A stretch of 64,000 nucleotides of DNA from Azolla caroliniana (GCA_043228905.1 JBHGNT010000004.1:10230001-10294000); one strand, 5' to 3'; positions 1-11,656 are shown, counted from the stretch's first letter. Notes: generated from the letters alone by a model not told the origin. A program made the numbers and translations.

Positions 1-296
1 TATTGTAAATCAAACACATGGTTTCTTAGGCACATGCCACATGCTCTAATCCTCTTAACGGTTCTACGACCCCATCCATACTAGATTTATTCTAGGGGCC
101 CCCACTTGGTGCCCTTGATTTCAAAACTCCAAAAAATACAATACATCTCCATTACTTCCCAAAATACCCTCCATTTTGACAGAGCTCCGAAAATGTCCTT
201 CATGTTTCAAGAAACTCCACAAAAATGGCCGCTTACCCTTAATCGTGTAGAAGATCATTCTGACAAATCAAGTGCAGAAGAAGGTCTGTGTACTAA
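1..296. other. Upstream region of the PPR gene
   Basis: This stretch lies 5' of the PPR reading frame. I see no second gene here; a short open frame at 106-369 overlaps the PPR start in another frame and has no recognisable content. Promoter elements were not convincingly identified. Confidence 0.4.
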
Positions 297-3221
297 ATGG
301 TCAAGCTATGCACATCTTTATCGAGACATTCTCTTCCTAATGAAGTCGTATTTTCGCCACCACAGATAAGTCAAAAGTATTCATCTTCTCTTCATGATTT
401 CATTGCTGCCTTGTGCACATGGAGAAAGCAAAAACATAAAGACAAAGTCTATGCAATAGGCTTGTATACCTCCATATGTGATGCTGGCCTCCAAGCTCAT
501 CCATTGATAGGAAATGACCTTGTCTCCATGCTGGTTGAGATTGGGAAAATGAACCAAGCTCTGCGTGTATTTGCGATGCTCGAGCATCAAGATGGGCATT
601 TATGGAATCTCATGATCATGGGTTATGCCAACTGTGGCGAGTCTCAACCACTGATCGATTTCTATCACAAGATGGGTGAACATGAATTGCCTTGTTTGAC
701 AGGGCATTCCTATGTAATATTAGTTAAGGCTTGTATCAAATTGGAGGATGTTGATAGTGGAAGTAGGTTGCACATTGATGTTGTCAGAATGGGATTGCTG
801 GAAAGAAATGTTTTTGTCGGTAGTGCTTTGGTTGATATGTATGCCAAATGTGGTTTACTCACGAAAGCACAGGAAACATTTGAAATGATCTCAATTCGAA
901 ATGTAGTGTTGTGGAACACTCTTATAACAGGATATGCTGATCATGGGTGTTTCGAGGAAGTGCTAAAATGTTCTAAACAAATGCAATTCAATGGTATTGT
1001 CCCAGATGCTATAACATACATGTGCTGTTTGAGAGCTTGTAGTGGTACTGGAGCAACACTCAATGGAAAAGAAATACATGATGAGATCACAAGAAAGGGA
1101 TTGTTAGAAGGGGATGTTTTCCTTGGAACCACATTAATTGATATGTATGCTAAATGTGATATGCTTGTGGAAGCAAAGCAAGTGCTGGTCAATCTTCCAG
1201 TCCGAAATGTTGTTTCTTGGAATGCACTTATTTCAGGTTATGTGGACAATGGGCGTGGTAATGAGGCATTGGTTTGCTTTGAGAATATGCAAGGCGAAGG
1301 AGTATCTCCAAGTCCTGTGACCTTTATTCATAGTTTGAAAGCATGTGATAACGTTGAAACCATTGACAACATACATGCTGAAATTGCAAAGAAAGGACTC
1401 CTAGAAAAGGATGTAATGTTAAGCAGTACCCTAGTTTATATATATGCTAAAATTGGGATGATAATAAAAGCACAGGATGTGTTTGATAAGGTTCTAATCC
1501 GGAATGTAGTCTCATGGAATGCTTTAATAGCAGGCTATGTGGAGCATGGATATGGCGAGGAAGCATTGACCTGCTTTGAGAGAATGCAACAAATGGGCCT
1601 CTCCCCAGATGTCATTACTCTAATTTTCAGCTTGAAAGCATGCATTATCACTGGAACCATTTCTTTGGGTGAAGACATACATCTTGAGATTGCCAAAAAA
1701 GGTTTGGAAGGGAACCAGCTCCTTAGCAGCACTGTGATCCATATGTATGCAAAGTGTGGATCCCCCAACAAAGCACAGGAAGTGTTTGACAAGTTGTCTC
1801 ACAGAAATGTTGTCTCATGGACTGCATTGATAACAGGCTATGCTGAACTTGGACATACTCAACAAGCACTTCTTTGTTATGAACAAATGTGCTTCAATGA
1901 TGTCTTACCCAGTACTATCACATACATTTGTTCCTTGAAAGCTTGTGCTAGCATAGGAGCTGTAGCCAAAGGTCAAGAAATGCATGTCAAAATTGTAAAG
2001 CAAGGGATTGAAATAGACAGTGCACTTGGCAGCGTGTTGATTGACATGTATACTGATTCGGGCATGCTCATGGATGCACAAGCGTCATTTGACAGTATTT
2101 TTGTTCCCGAGGTATTTTCATGGACTTCAATAATAAGAGCAAATGTAGAATGCCACAATAGTGAGGAAGCTATAAATTGTTTTGAACAAATGCAACTTGA
2201 AGGAGTATCTCCAGATGTTATTACCTATGTTTTCGTAATTAAAGCTTCTGTTAATGTTGGAGATAGAAGAAAAGCCACCGAAATACACGCTGAGATTATG
2301 AAAAAAGGGCTAGAAAAAGAGCTTCTTATTGGCAATGCTTTAATAGACATGTATGCAAAACATGGTTTGCTTGAAGCAGCACAGGAAGTGTTTGAAAAAC
2401 TTCCGAATAGAGACGTAGTATCGTGGAATGTAATTATCACAGCTTTTGCTGATTTTGGGCACAATGACCATGTGCTCAAATGTTTTGAACAGATTTACCA
2501 TGCAGGAATATCTCCAGATCCTGTGGCCTTGATTTGCAGCTTGGTTTGTTGTGCCAATGTAGGAGCAATAGTTAAAGGTCAAGAAATCCATACGCAGATA
2601 ACAAAAAGAGGGCTTGAAAGAGAGATTCTGATTGGAAATGCCTTGATAGATTTGTATGTTAAGTGTGGATCATGTACTGTAGCAAAATACATCTTCGACA
2701 ACCTCCAATTATGGACAACTGTTTCATGGAATGCACTAATAATAGGATATACACAAGTAGCAGCAAACGATAATGTTCTCGAACTCTTTAATATGATGTT
2801 AAGAGGAGGTACGATGCCAGATCTTGTTACATTCCTTAATGTCTTTAATGCTTGTAGCCATGCTGGCTTAGTAGATAAGGGTGAAATGTACTTTGAGGCG
2901 ATGATACATGATTTTGATCTTATTCCTGCAGTTGAGCATTATAATTGCATGGTGGATCTTTTTGGTCGAGCAGGGAATATTGATAAAGCAGTAGCAATGA
3001 TAAAGAAAATGCCACTGCATCCTGGTACTGTTTTGTTGCAAACATTGTTGGCTTCCTGCCGAAGGTGTGGTAATGTGCAGGTTGCAAGACTTGCGTTTGG
3101 AAATGTGGTGGGCTTTGATGAAATGGAAGATGCCATTTACATTTGTATGTATAATATCTATATTGAAGCTGCAATGCAGGAGGATGCTAACAAGGTTGAG
3201 TTAATGAGAGCTCGACGGTGA
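297..3221 (+). CDS. PLS-class pentatricopeptide repeat protein ending in an E1-like domain
   Basis: A single intronless frame of 974 codons. It consists almost entirely of about eight PLS triplets of roughly 100 residues, each marked by a WNALI-GY type P motif, an 'L-AC' L motif and an 'LIDMYAKCG' S motif. Such proteins are imported into mitochondria or plastids and bind single-stranded RNA base by base, most often to direct C-to-U editing or other RNA processing. The N terminus is rich in Ser and basic residues, as expected of a transit peptide, and 297 is the first in-frame ATG. The C terminus (about 880-974) matches the E1 region after a GRAG-type S2 motif, but no E2, E+ or DYW deaminase domain follows, so editing would need a partner supplying DYW. 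The 3' flank after the TGA reads in frame for about 17 residues with an E2-like look, so the gene may be shortened. Lack of introns is normal for this family. Confidence 0.9.
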   Translation: MVKLCTSLSRHSLPNEVVFSPPQISQKYSSSLHDFIAALCTWRKQKHKDKVYAIGLYTSICDAGLQAHPLIGNDLVSMLVEIGKMNQALRVFAMLEHQDGHLWNLMIMGYANCGESQPLIDFYHKMGEHELPCLTGHSYVILVKACIKLEDVDSGSRLHIDVVRMGLLERNVFVGSALVDMYAKCGLLTKAQETFEMISIRNVVLWNTLITGYADHGCFEEVLKCSKQMQFNGIVPDAITYMCCLRACSGTGATLNGKEIHDEITRKGLLEGDVFLGTTLIDMYAKCDMLVEAKQVLVNLPVRNVVSWNALISGYVDNGRGNEALVCFENMQGEGVSPSPVTFIHSLKACDNVETIDNIHAEIAKKGLLEKDVMLSSTLVYIYAKIGMIIKAQDVFDKVLIRNVVSWNALIAGYVEHGYGEEALTCFERMQQMGLSPDVITLIFSLKACIITGTISLGEDIHLEIAKKGLEGNQLLSSTVIHMYAKCGSPNKAQEVFDKLSHRNVVSWTALITGYAELGHTQQALLCYEQMCFNDVLPSTITYICSLKACASIGAVAKGQEMHVKIVKQGIEIDSALGSVLIDMYTDSGMLMDAQASFDSIFVPEVFSWTSIIRANVECHNSEEAINCFEQMQLEGVSPDVITYVFVIKASVNVGDRRKATEIHAEIMKKGLEKELLIGNALIDMYAKHGLLEAAQEVFEKLPNRDVVSWNVIITAFADFGHNDHVLKCFEQIYHAGISPDPVALICSLVCCANVGAIVKGQEIHTQITKRGLEREILIGNALIDLYVKCGSCTVAKYIFDNLQLWTTVSWNALIIGYTQVAANDNVLELFNMMLRGGTMPDLVTFLNVFNACSHAGLVDKGEMYFEAMIHDFDLIPAVEHYNCMVDLFGRAGNIDKAVAMIKKMPLHPGTVLLQTLLASCRRCGNVQVARLAFGNVVGFDEMEDAIYICMYNIYIEAAMQEDANKVELMRARR

Positions 3222-5020
3222 GAAAACATGAAAAATCAAGGACATCAATTCTGGATATAAAAAAAATACACAAATGATGAAATACTTTGATCACTTATGA
3301 ACTTCATCCAAGAAAGAAAGTTCGGTGACAAGGTTACACATGTTTAGACACATGTTGATTATGTTTAGATGAAACTATACATACATCTTCCTTTGCGAGG
3401 ATAGCTACCTTCCTCTCAATCAGTAGAGATGCAGGAGTAAAGATGGCGAACTTGGTGGATATTCGATAGAACAAATACTCAATCCTGAGCATTCTACGGC
3501 ACTCCAAGGTCGATCCATGATGGCATCTCCTCGATCTTCTGGGTTCGAGATGCAACTTCTTATGTTATAGTAAGTTATCTTCCTCTATCTCTAAAAAATA
3601 TGCGCTGTACAATTTCTCTTGTCCTCAGGGCCAAGTAATATTATATTTGTGCCCCTTCTTGTACCATAATATATACTTTACATGGGGGGGGCAACCTCCT
3701 CTTTAATACAGATTAGAGCTTTTGACTGATGGATTTACAACTGAATATTGTAAGTACTATTAATACCTATACTGGCATCTTGGAGAGTATCCATGAAAAG
3801 GTTTTGATTGCATCAAATGGACAAGAGTGATAATATTTTTTCGGAGATCATCCTCGGGCATATCAACCTAGAGATATTTTACACTTAACTATGATCTATC
3901 CCTCTGAAATAATAGAAAAATGCTACATATAAGGGCAATGTTATAAATACTCCTTTCGCTTGTTTAAAATTTCTCAATGATGAAGAAAACTCTAGATATG
4001 CTGATTCTATTTTGTTTCTGTAATATGTCACAGGCCATTATCAACCAAATCTCACACAAAGCTGTTTGTTGGAAGGGTATAATGTACACGGTGCAAGTAT
4101 ATGGCTCAAAGAACAAGGAAATCAACATGTTACGAAGGGAAGAATGAATCGAGAGCTTGCATCATATAGAACTGATATCTAGTTCCTAGAGTACGGATGG
4201 TATGAAAGCCTCGATCATCAAGTCGATCTATGAAGCATTGGTCAAGATGAATGGGCGATTTCAAGTGCACGGTCTATTATGGGACAACCACATTGTTCAC
4301 ACATCTCTTCTGGATGAAATACATGGTCTAAGTTGAGAAATATGATTGATGAGGAAAATGTGGCATGCACAAGAAGATATTCTGAGCTAACCATTTGGGC
4401 ATCCGATCTTTTTTGAACATCAATCGTTCTCTCTTTTAATTTCACTCGCACTACAGTTCGAATCAGACCTTAGAGACTGAGCAATAATATTACAAATGCA
4501 GAACATCTGAATAAATGTGAATGTTTTATCTATTGAGAAATAAAGTTTGGTGTCGAGATGGGGGAGACCATAGGAGGAAATAAGTTAAACTAGGAATATG
4601 GAAAAGGTTGAATGATAAAGCAAAGGGTGTTGTAAGGTTAGACGAGTTGTAATAATAAATAATTTTCACAAACAAGATTAAAATTAAATAAATAAATAAA
4701 GGAATAGATTAATATTAATAACAATATTATTAATGATAAGTAATAATAAGAAGTAAAAACAATATTAGTTAATTATTATTATTAAAATATTAATAATAAT
4801 AGTTAATTATACTATAAAATGCTCTTGTATGTTCTATTGGTTCATGTTCATGTAAACTCCTTTATAGAGCTTATAGTTACACTTCAAGATCTAGTCTACT
4901 ATCTTGAAGCTCTCATGGTTACATTCCCCTAGCTACCCTTAACTCGGGTTTAACTATGTTAACCTTGGTTGTAGTTACTCGGATTAGATTAGGGTTTTAC
5001 CCTCTAGTTTTATCGCGTGA
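3222..5020. other. Non-coding stretch after the PPR gene
   Basis: The first few hundred bases would be the PPR 3' UTR. No frame here has family similarity I recognise. Positions 4670-4815 are very AT-rich with TAATAATA-type low-complexity sequence. I searched by eye for the rest of a DYW domain (HSE, CxxC, terminal DYW) and did not find one. Confidence 0.5.
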
Positions 5021-5540
5021 TTCCACAACTCCCCCTTTCAAAAAATTTGCCCGTAGTGGTTGTTTCTGATGTCGTCTCCAATCCGTCGTTGTGTTTTAAG
5101 TGTCGTTTGTCCATTTGCATCTCTGGGTGGAGAGAATATGTGTTGGTCCTCATGGTGCGTATGATAGTAAATAAAAGAGTCGATCCACATGTGCATCGTT
5201 GATTCATTGAGTCCCGTTTTCTTAGTAAGGAAATAGACTAGGATCGGGCAATAGACCCAAGACCCGTGCTCTAGCTGTGTTTTGAGCTGCATATCAACCT
5301 TTACCATACAACCGCTTTTCTCATGACTGTCCTAATTGCAGGTTCTTGCATATGCTCAACTGGAGCAAAGGCTCGAGCTGTTGTAAATGTAGCCACCAAT
5401 CCATGGTGTCGGTGCGGGTATCTTTGCCTCGTAGGTCCACATTGACATCGGGAGGTAAGCGAGGGTCACATCCATAGATAGAGTTCTCAGAAAAGGCTGA
5501 TTCGGGTAGATGCTTGCACCAAGGTGTTATATGCATGTGT
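5021..5540 (-). pseudogene. Possible 3' end of a decayed LTR retrotransposon
   Basis: On the minus strand two short frames (5540-5321 and 5307-5038) run toward a purine-rich tract at 5026-5040 that reads AAAGGGGGAG, followed by TTGTGGAATC. The upper frame contains a 'YG-DPRLPPDV' string that is reminiscent of the region after the integrase core in Ty3/gypsy elements. A polypurine tract followed by a TG start fits a pol/LTR junction, with an LTR that would extend toward 4640. No second LTR or target duplication was found, so this is a weak call. Confidence 0.28.
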
Positions 5541-5639
5541 GATGAGGGGCAAGATCAAGTCCTACGTCCTGTGCAGTGGGTGACAGATGAATGCGTTCTT
5601 CATCCATTGTTTAATCGTCTTCTTCATCCGTTTGTCTAG

Positions 5640-6215
5640 GTCTTAGCTATTTAGCTACTACTCTTTTACATCTATAACTAATTAGCTACCGCTCTTCCCG
5701 TTGTTAGTTGTTTAGCTATGAGTATTCCCACAGTTCGTTATTTAGCTACTACTCTTCCTAGTGTTAGCTAATTAGCTACAACTACCTTAGCTATTTAGCT
5801 TCCTTTCTCCCTAATGTTAGCTAATTAGCTACCACTATATAGGTATTTTGCTACTACTCTTTCCATTGTTAGCCAATTAGCTATCACTCTTGTAGAACTG
5901 TAGCTATTTAGCTACACCTTTCAAGGCTTAGCTAATTAGCTATCACTTTTCGCAACTGTAAGCTAATTAGCCACCACTATATAGGTATTTTGTTACTACT
6001 CCTTCCATTGTTAGCAAATTAGCTATCACTCTTGTACAATTGTAGCAATTTAGCTACACCTTTCAAGGCTTAGCTAATTAGCTATTACTTTACGCAATAG
6101 TATGCTAATTAGCTACTCTTGTTGGACAAATTTAGACATTTAGCTATAACTTTCAAGGCTTACCTAATTAGCTATTACTCTCCCTAGGCCTTAGCAAATT
6201 AGCAACAACTATTAC
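5640..6215. repeat. TTAGCTAATTAGCTA palindromic repeat field
   Basis: About 575 bases carry many copies of TTAGCTAATTAGCTA and variants, interspersed with CACTCTT- and ACTACTC-type spacers. The core TTAGCTAA is self-complementary. A longer unit of about 140 bases, starting with CCACTATATAGGTATTTT at 5833 and again at 5973, is present twice with few differences. No coding content was seen. It could be the internal non-coding part of a DNA transposon or a local minisatellite. Confidence 0.75.
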
Positions 6216-6767
6216 CTATTACAACTTTTGCTTTGTAGAGAGCCGAGTAGAAAACTTACATGTCTGTTTTGTCCACTCATCAGGGAGAGTTGTATTTCAA
6301 TCTCCCAAACACATTGCAGTAGTGTGATAGGCATATACAAAACAAGCGATATGATATGTATGCTAGCATGCTCGTAGGTGTTCCAACATAGTAGCAGTTG
6401 TGTCCTCAATGGCTAAGCCGCAAGCAATGCATGTTGCGTGAACACTCAATGTACTCTTATCTCCAATTGCTACTTTTAGTAAGGGTGCAGGAATATTGAG
6501 GTCGCTTTCTTGTCTACACCTTTACATTCCCTCCACAAATTGTGGTTGCTTTTTAAGGCAACTAACCAGCTAATCTTGATTTTTGTATTGTTCCTAGAAG
6601 TTGTATTGCAAATTTTACTGCCATATCATATTCATAGAATGAGGAAGAATGAATAACAAGAAACAAATACATTGACTTACTTGGAGGTTTGGAACATCAT
6701 TGCTAGCGACATGTTTGACCCCTAGGAGATCCATGCTCATTGTAAGAACCTGGATCTCTGTCTCTAG
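6216..6767. other. Non-coding spacer
   Basis: Nothing recognisable on either strand. It lies between the palindromic repeat field and a broken minus-strand reading frame. Confidence 0.4.
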
Positions 6768-7263
6768 CTATATTTTCTGTTGGGGATCTAGCGGCCCCTC
6801 TTTTTCGAGCTCACGTTGAGCAACCTCGATCTTGCTCCGTATCGTTGTGACTGCCATGTTGAGCTTGCTTTTGATGGCAGCAACAAATGTTGCTTTCTCT
6901 AAGGCAGCCTTTGTTGCTTCCAATGTCTCCCAGGCACGATGAACATTTCTCATCATTGACTAAATCAATGTCTCCCCTGTATCATTGACATTGGTTTTGT
7001 TGTGTTTGTGTGGTGTCTTCTTGCGGCAACGTTCTGTCAATGACTCACCTATAAGATCTCTTGCTACCCTATACAATTAAGGGTTAGTTGCTTCCTTTGC
7101 CATTTGGCAATTCTTGTAGGTGAACGCCCTGGCGAATGCATTTGACAACGCGTTGTTGACAAGGATATCTTGATGTACGTTTTGGTGAAGCCTCATGCAA
7201 TCCTCATACAACTCCAGACACACATGCTTCAGGTTGACCTTCCTCTTAACTCTGGCTACTTTA
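6768..7263 (-). pseudogene. Broken reading frame, charged and coiled-coil-like, unknown family
   Basis: Reading the minus strand from about 7263 to 6768 gives one continuous frame of about 165 codons interrupted by only two stops: a TAA after 'KEATNP' and a TAG before 'SMMRNVHRAWETLEATK'. The frame is rich in Lys, Glu, Ala and Arg and the last third looks helical (LEATKAALEKATF, SKIEVAQRELEKEG). I do not recognise a family. Coherent composition over about 500 bases with two single-codon lesions suggests a former protein-coding exon, perhaps an accessory gene of a DNA transposon, truncated on its 5' side by the copia fragment that begins at 7266. Confidence 0.45.
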
Positions 7264-7265
7264 TA

Positions 7266-8995
7266 GATGAAGTATCAAGTACCGAGTGTTTTAAAGGAGT
7301 TCTAGGCAAGAGCCGAGAGAGAAACTGGACGGAAGTTGAAGGCGGTCCGGACGAACAATGGCGGTGAATACCGAGGCCAGTTTGAGGAGTACTGTTGATC
7401 GAACAGTATCCGGCTTGAATATACCATGCCGAAGACGCTAGAGTTGAATGGGTTGGCCGAGAGAATGAATTGGACCATCATGGAAAGAGTCTGAAGTATG
7501 TTGGCACATGCGAAGTTGCCGAAGATATACCAGGCCAAGGCGTTGATGACAATTATTTATATAATAAACAAGTCTCCCTTGGTTCCATTGGAAGGTAACA
7601 TACCACAAAGGGTATGGTCTGGCAAAGAGGTATCATAAAAGCATTTGAGGGTGTTTGGTTGCCTGGCCTATGTGCATGTAACTAAGGACCAGATGGGGAC
7701 ACTTGATCCCAAGAGTCGACCGTGTCTATTTCTTGGCTACGGCGAAGATGAATTCGGTTATCGACTATGGGACCTGTTACCCGTAGGAGTTGTACGGGGC
7801 GGCATAAGGGTAAAACACGTTGAAGGGGTTGTTCGGTATGTGTAATATGTATATGAGTGTGTGAGGATGAGTATGTGTGAGCACATGCACAATTATGTGC
7901 ATGTGACAAGAGTGTAACGGTCGTCTCTTTTGTAACGGTTATTATTTACCGTTACATTTTGTATTATATAAACCCCTTATGGGGCATGTAATGAAGATAG
8001 TTTTTTCCCCTCATTTTTGGTGTCATCTTGTATTCTCACTCTCCTTAGCTCTCTCTATTGTAATCCCCTTGGGAGGGGGGGTGAAGGCATTCTAGGCTTC
8101 ACCCCCCACCCCAACAACAGGACCTAATTGGCAAGAAGGTGATTAGGAGCCGAGATATCATCTTCATGGAAGAAAAGACGATTGTTGACTGGGAGATGGA
8201 AAATAGCCCTCCAGATGCTGACCCGAGCCGAGTTGATGGTTAGCCGAATCGGACATCCGTCAATTCGACTGAAGCCAGAGACGAACCAATGGACCGAGTA
8301 GTTAGTCGTCAAAGCCGAGAGCCAAGTGAGGAACAAGGGAACCGGTCAAAAGAAGACAATCAGCCAAATGAGGATTAGAATCCTATTCGAATGAAGAGCC
8401 GTCTGCTGCAAATGGATGCAGAAGATACCCTTTGAGAGAGAGAAGAGCCCCTCGTAGATTTCCGGATGAAGAACATGTTCTCTTAACAGATGAAGGGGAG
8501 TTGGAAAGCTTCGAGGAAGCTAAGATACCCACAACTGAAAGTGGTTGAGTACCATACCATGCAAGATGAGATGGATTCTTTGCATGAGAACCGCACGTAT
8601 GAACTGGCCGAGTTGCCGAAAGGAAAGAAGGGACTCGAGAACAATTGGGTATACAAATTGAGGCTGGGAGGAAGCGGGAGAAATTGAGTTCATTAGAGAG
8701 CTGGGGATTCAGCAAGAAGAATTCCGACTCATGGACCTTGCGAAGAATGTTGCCTACCACTCAAGGACCAAGCACATCCAGAGGAGATACCATTGGCTCT
8801 AGGAAAGGGTAATAGAAAAGGAGTTTGCTCAGATGAAGATCCACACAACGGAGAACGGATCAGACATGCTGACAAAGGTGTTGTCGACAGAGAAGCTAGA
8901 GGTGTGCCACAGACAAGTCAGATTTACGAGGCACCTTGTGCCGGAGTGAAGGGGGAGTTTGTTTGGAAACTGGTCCCTCTAGATGGAGAGATAAG
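7266..8995 (+). mobile_element. Decayed Ty1/copia fragment
   Basis: Plus-strand remnant of the same copia lineage as elements A, B and E. It starts inside the integrase core (NNGGEYRGQFEEYC; LNGLAERMN), continues through the 'FGCLAYVHV' and 'FLGYGEDEFGYR' conserved segments, is split by a solo LTR at 7775-8119, resumes with 'GKKVIRSRDIIFMEE', and reaches the start of the RT domain ('MQDEMDSLHEN'). The whole RT core is missing: at about 8685 the sequence jumps to the RNase H end ('YHSRTKHIQRRYHWL'). A polypurine tract AAGGGGGAG and about 40 bases of LTR follow before the gypsy segment at 8996. There are many stops and frameshifts, so it is old and inactive. Confidence 0.85.
7775..8119 (+). mobile_element. 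Solo LTR (345 bp) with GGACC target duplication
   Basis: The copia integrase frame breaks after 'YRLWDL' codons and resumes after 8119. The inserted block starts TGTTAC and ends CAACAACA, and is flanked by GGACC at 7770-7774 and 8120-8124. It contains ATTATATAAACC (a TATA-like box) around 7962-7976 and no coding sequence. This is the footprint of unequal recombination between the two LTRs of an inserted retrotransposon. The family differs from the other LTRs in the window. Confidence 0.88.
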
Positions 8996-8998
8996 CAC

Positions 8999-9389
8999 GA
9001 GGGTCATGTCATTCGGTCTCACTAATGCACCGACAGTCTTCCCGCACATGGCGAATGATATATTCTAAGATCTCTTGGATGTTTGTTTGATCAACTATTC
9101 GGATGATCTACTGGTTTATTCGAAGACCCAAGAAGAGCATGATTCTCATGTACTGTTAGTACTAAAACGGCTTCGAGAACATGGTATTTATGCAAAACTA
9201 GAAAAATGTAGTTTCGAGTGCAACCAGGTGGAATTTCTAGGCCATGTCATCTCCTCGAAAGGCATCTCTATACATCCAGCTAAGGTCAAAACTGTGGTAG
9301 ACTAGCAGACTCCCCGTTCGTTGCAAGATGTGCAATGTTTTTTAGGCTTCACAAATTTCCACCGCAAGTTTATACAGGACTAAAAGCTT
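8999..9389 (+). pseudogene. Gypsy reverse transcriptase segment
   Basis: Recognised by 'MSFGLTNAPTVF', 'INYSDDLLVYSKT' (the YxDD box, here YSDD), 'KLEKCSFECNQVEFLGHVIS' and 'CFLGFTNFHRKFI'. Stops interrupt it after 'MANDIF' and after 'VVD'. The segment enters abruptly at its 5' side from the copia fragment and ends at the insertion point of copia A. Confidence 0.85.
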
Positions 9390-9394
9390 ATTTT

Positions 9395-9936
9395 TGAAGA
9401 AAATGGCGCGGAATATAGCTCGGCCACAACCGAGTCTTGAATCACTTCAAAAGAGAATGAAACACAGAAATGGGAAATGGAGAGTACACAAGAAATTACA
9501 CAGGATGTTTATGTGGAAAACCCTAATAGGGAAAAACCACAAGAGCCCACAGGCTCCGAACTATCACTATATGAGAAAGATACAATCAGAGACTCGGAGG
9601 AAACGACCTCGAGCTCTGTTTCTTCGCCTAGCGGCGGTTACAACAGAAAACGTTTTGTATCACGTTGTCTTTCTCTGTCACTCTTTGTACAACAATATGA
9701 CAACAACTACTATCTCAAACAATACAAAGTGATTGCCCTAAGTCATATTTATACTTATATGAACTTAGGGCTATTTACAAATATAGCCTTCATAGGCTTA
9801 CTCAAAACATATTTACCGATATGTCTTCTCTTCCGGCTCTCAACGGGTCTCCTCCGGTTTCTGGATCTCTTCCGGTTCTCACCGGGTCCTCTTCATCCAT
9901 CACCGAATCCCATCCAAAGGGACCGATTTCCCAACA
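9395..9936 (-). repeat. Copia A 3' LTR
   Basis: On the plus strand it runs TGAAGA...CCAACA, 542 bp, and is followed inward by a pyrimidine run (CTCCCCCTT) that is the polypurine tract of the element strand. It shares the GCTCGGCCACAACCGAG hairpin and the TAAATATGACTTAGGGC-type promoter block (here reversed) with the B and E families. Confidence 0.93.
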
Positions 9937-9946
9937 ATCTCCCCCT

Positions 9947-11651
9947 TCACTCCGGTATGGGCTGTCTCGTCAGCCCGATCCGCTTTCGGCACGCGTCCAG
10001 CTTGTCAGTTGTTAGGACCTTGGTTAGCATGTTCGACCCATTCTCCTCCGTGTGGATCTTCGTCAGCACGAACTCTTGATCTTCTACTCTCTCCTAGATC
10101 CGGTGGTACCTCCGTTGGATATGTTTTGTCCGGGAATGGTAGGCCACGTTCTCTGCAAGGTGGATGGCACTTTGACTGTCGCAGTAGAGCCGGTATTCCT
10201 CTTGTTGGATCCCTAGCTCTCCGATGAAGTCCTTCATCTAGATTATCTCCTTGCCGGCTTCTACAGCTGCCATGTACTCTACCTTTGTGGTTGACAATGC
10301 AACCATCTTCTGCAGCCTCGACTGCCATGAAATAGCTTCCCCTGCATAAGTCATGAAATATCCGGATGTAGACCAGCTGGTATCCACATCAACCGACATA
10401 TCCGAATCCGTGAATCCGTCAAGTTGGGGTTTACCGGAGCCAAACTGGAGGCACATACTCATGGTTCCTTTCAAATACCGGAGTATCCACTTGACCACGT
10501 TCTAGTGCTCTCTTCCAGGATTTCTCATGAACCGGCTTACCACTCCGACTGCATATCCGATATCCGGCCGGGTACAGACCATCGCGTACATCAAGCTTCC
10601 AACGGCAAAGGCATATGGAATCTTCATCATATCTGTCTTCTCCGCCTTTGTCCTCAGGCTTTGTTTCCCAGATAGCTTGCAGTTTGCCGGAAGTGTCAAT
10701 CTGACCGGTTTCACCTCCGACATGTTGAACCGTTGAAGCACCTTTGTCACGTACTTCTCCTATGACAACCACAACAACTTCTTCGACCGGTCTCGGATGA
10801 TGTGCATTCCCAATATCTGTCTTGCCGGCCCCAAGTCTTTCATTGAGAAGGTCCGGTTCAGATCCTTCTTCAGCATCCGGATCTTTCCTTGGTCTCGTCT
10901 GACGATCAACATATCATCCACATATAGGAGCAATATCAAGAAGTCACCTTCGTCAAATTTCTTCACAAACACGCAGTGATCGGCTTGTGTCTTGTGGTAC
11001 CCTTGGTTGATCATGAAGGACTCGAACTTCCGATACCATTGTCGGGGAGCTTGCTTCCGTCTGTATAAGCTGTTCTTCAGACGGCACACGAGGTGCTCCT
11101 TCCCTTTCTTCTCAAATCCTTCTGGTTGCTGCATGTAGATTTCTTCTTCGAGGTTGCCATGTAGGAATGCAGTCTTGACGTCCAATTGCTCTACCTCGAG
11201 GTCCATGCTTGCCGCTATGCCCAATACCGTCCGGATGGATGTCATCTTTACTACCGAGGCAAAGATCTCATCGAAGTCCACTCCCTTCTTCTGCTGGAAG
11301 CCCTTCACCATGATTCATGCCTTATACCTTGGTGGATTTCCGACATCACCCGGTTTCAGCTTGTATAACCACTTGTTCCAGAGTGCTCTCTTCCCTTTCG
11401 GCAACTCTGTTAGTTCATATGTGTGGTTCTCATGCAAGGAATCCATCTCATCCTCCATGGTACTCAGCCTCTTGCGGCTGTGGGTGTCTCTCTTTGCTTC
11501 TTCGAAGCTTTCCAGCTCCCCCTCATCTGTCAGCAACACGTGCTCTGCATCTGGAAATCTCCGGGGGGCTCTTCTCTTCAGGAGAGGATATCTTCGTCCC
11601 TGGTTTTTGATTACCGGTTCCTTCATCTATTCCGAATCCGAATCCGATTCG
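9947..11651 (-). pseudogene. Copia A pol: RT and RNase H
   Basis: Reverse transcriptase signs: 'KGFQQKKGVDFDEIF', 'DVKTAFLHGNLEEEIY' and 'LLYVDDMLIV' (intact YVDD). RNase H follows with 'TDSDMSVDVDTSWSTSGY'. The frame ends with a TGA just before the polypurine tract. Stops and frameshifts occur, for example after 'KKLLWLS' and in the RNase H. The upstream edge is the solo LTR B insertion at 11652. Confidence 0.88.
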
Positions 11652-11656
11652 GGATC

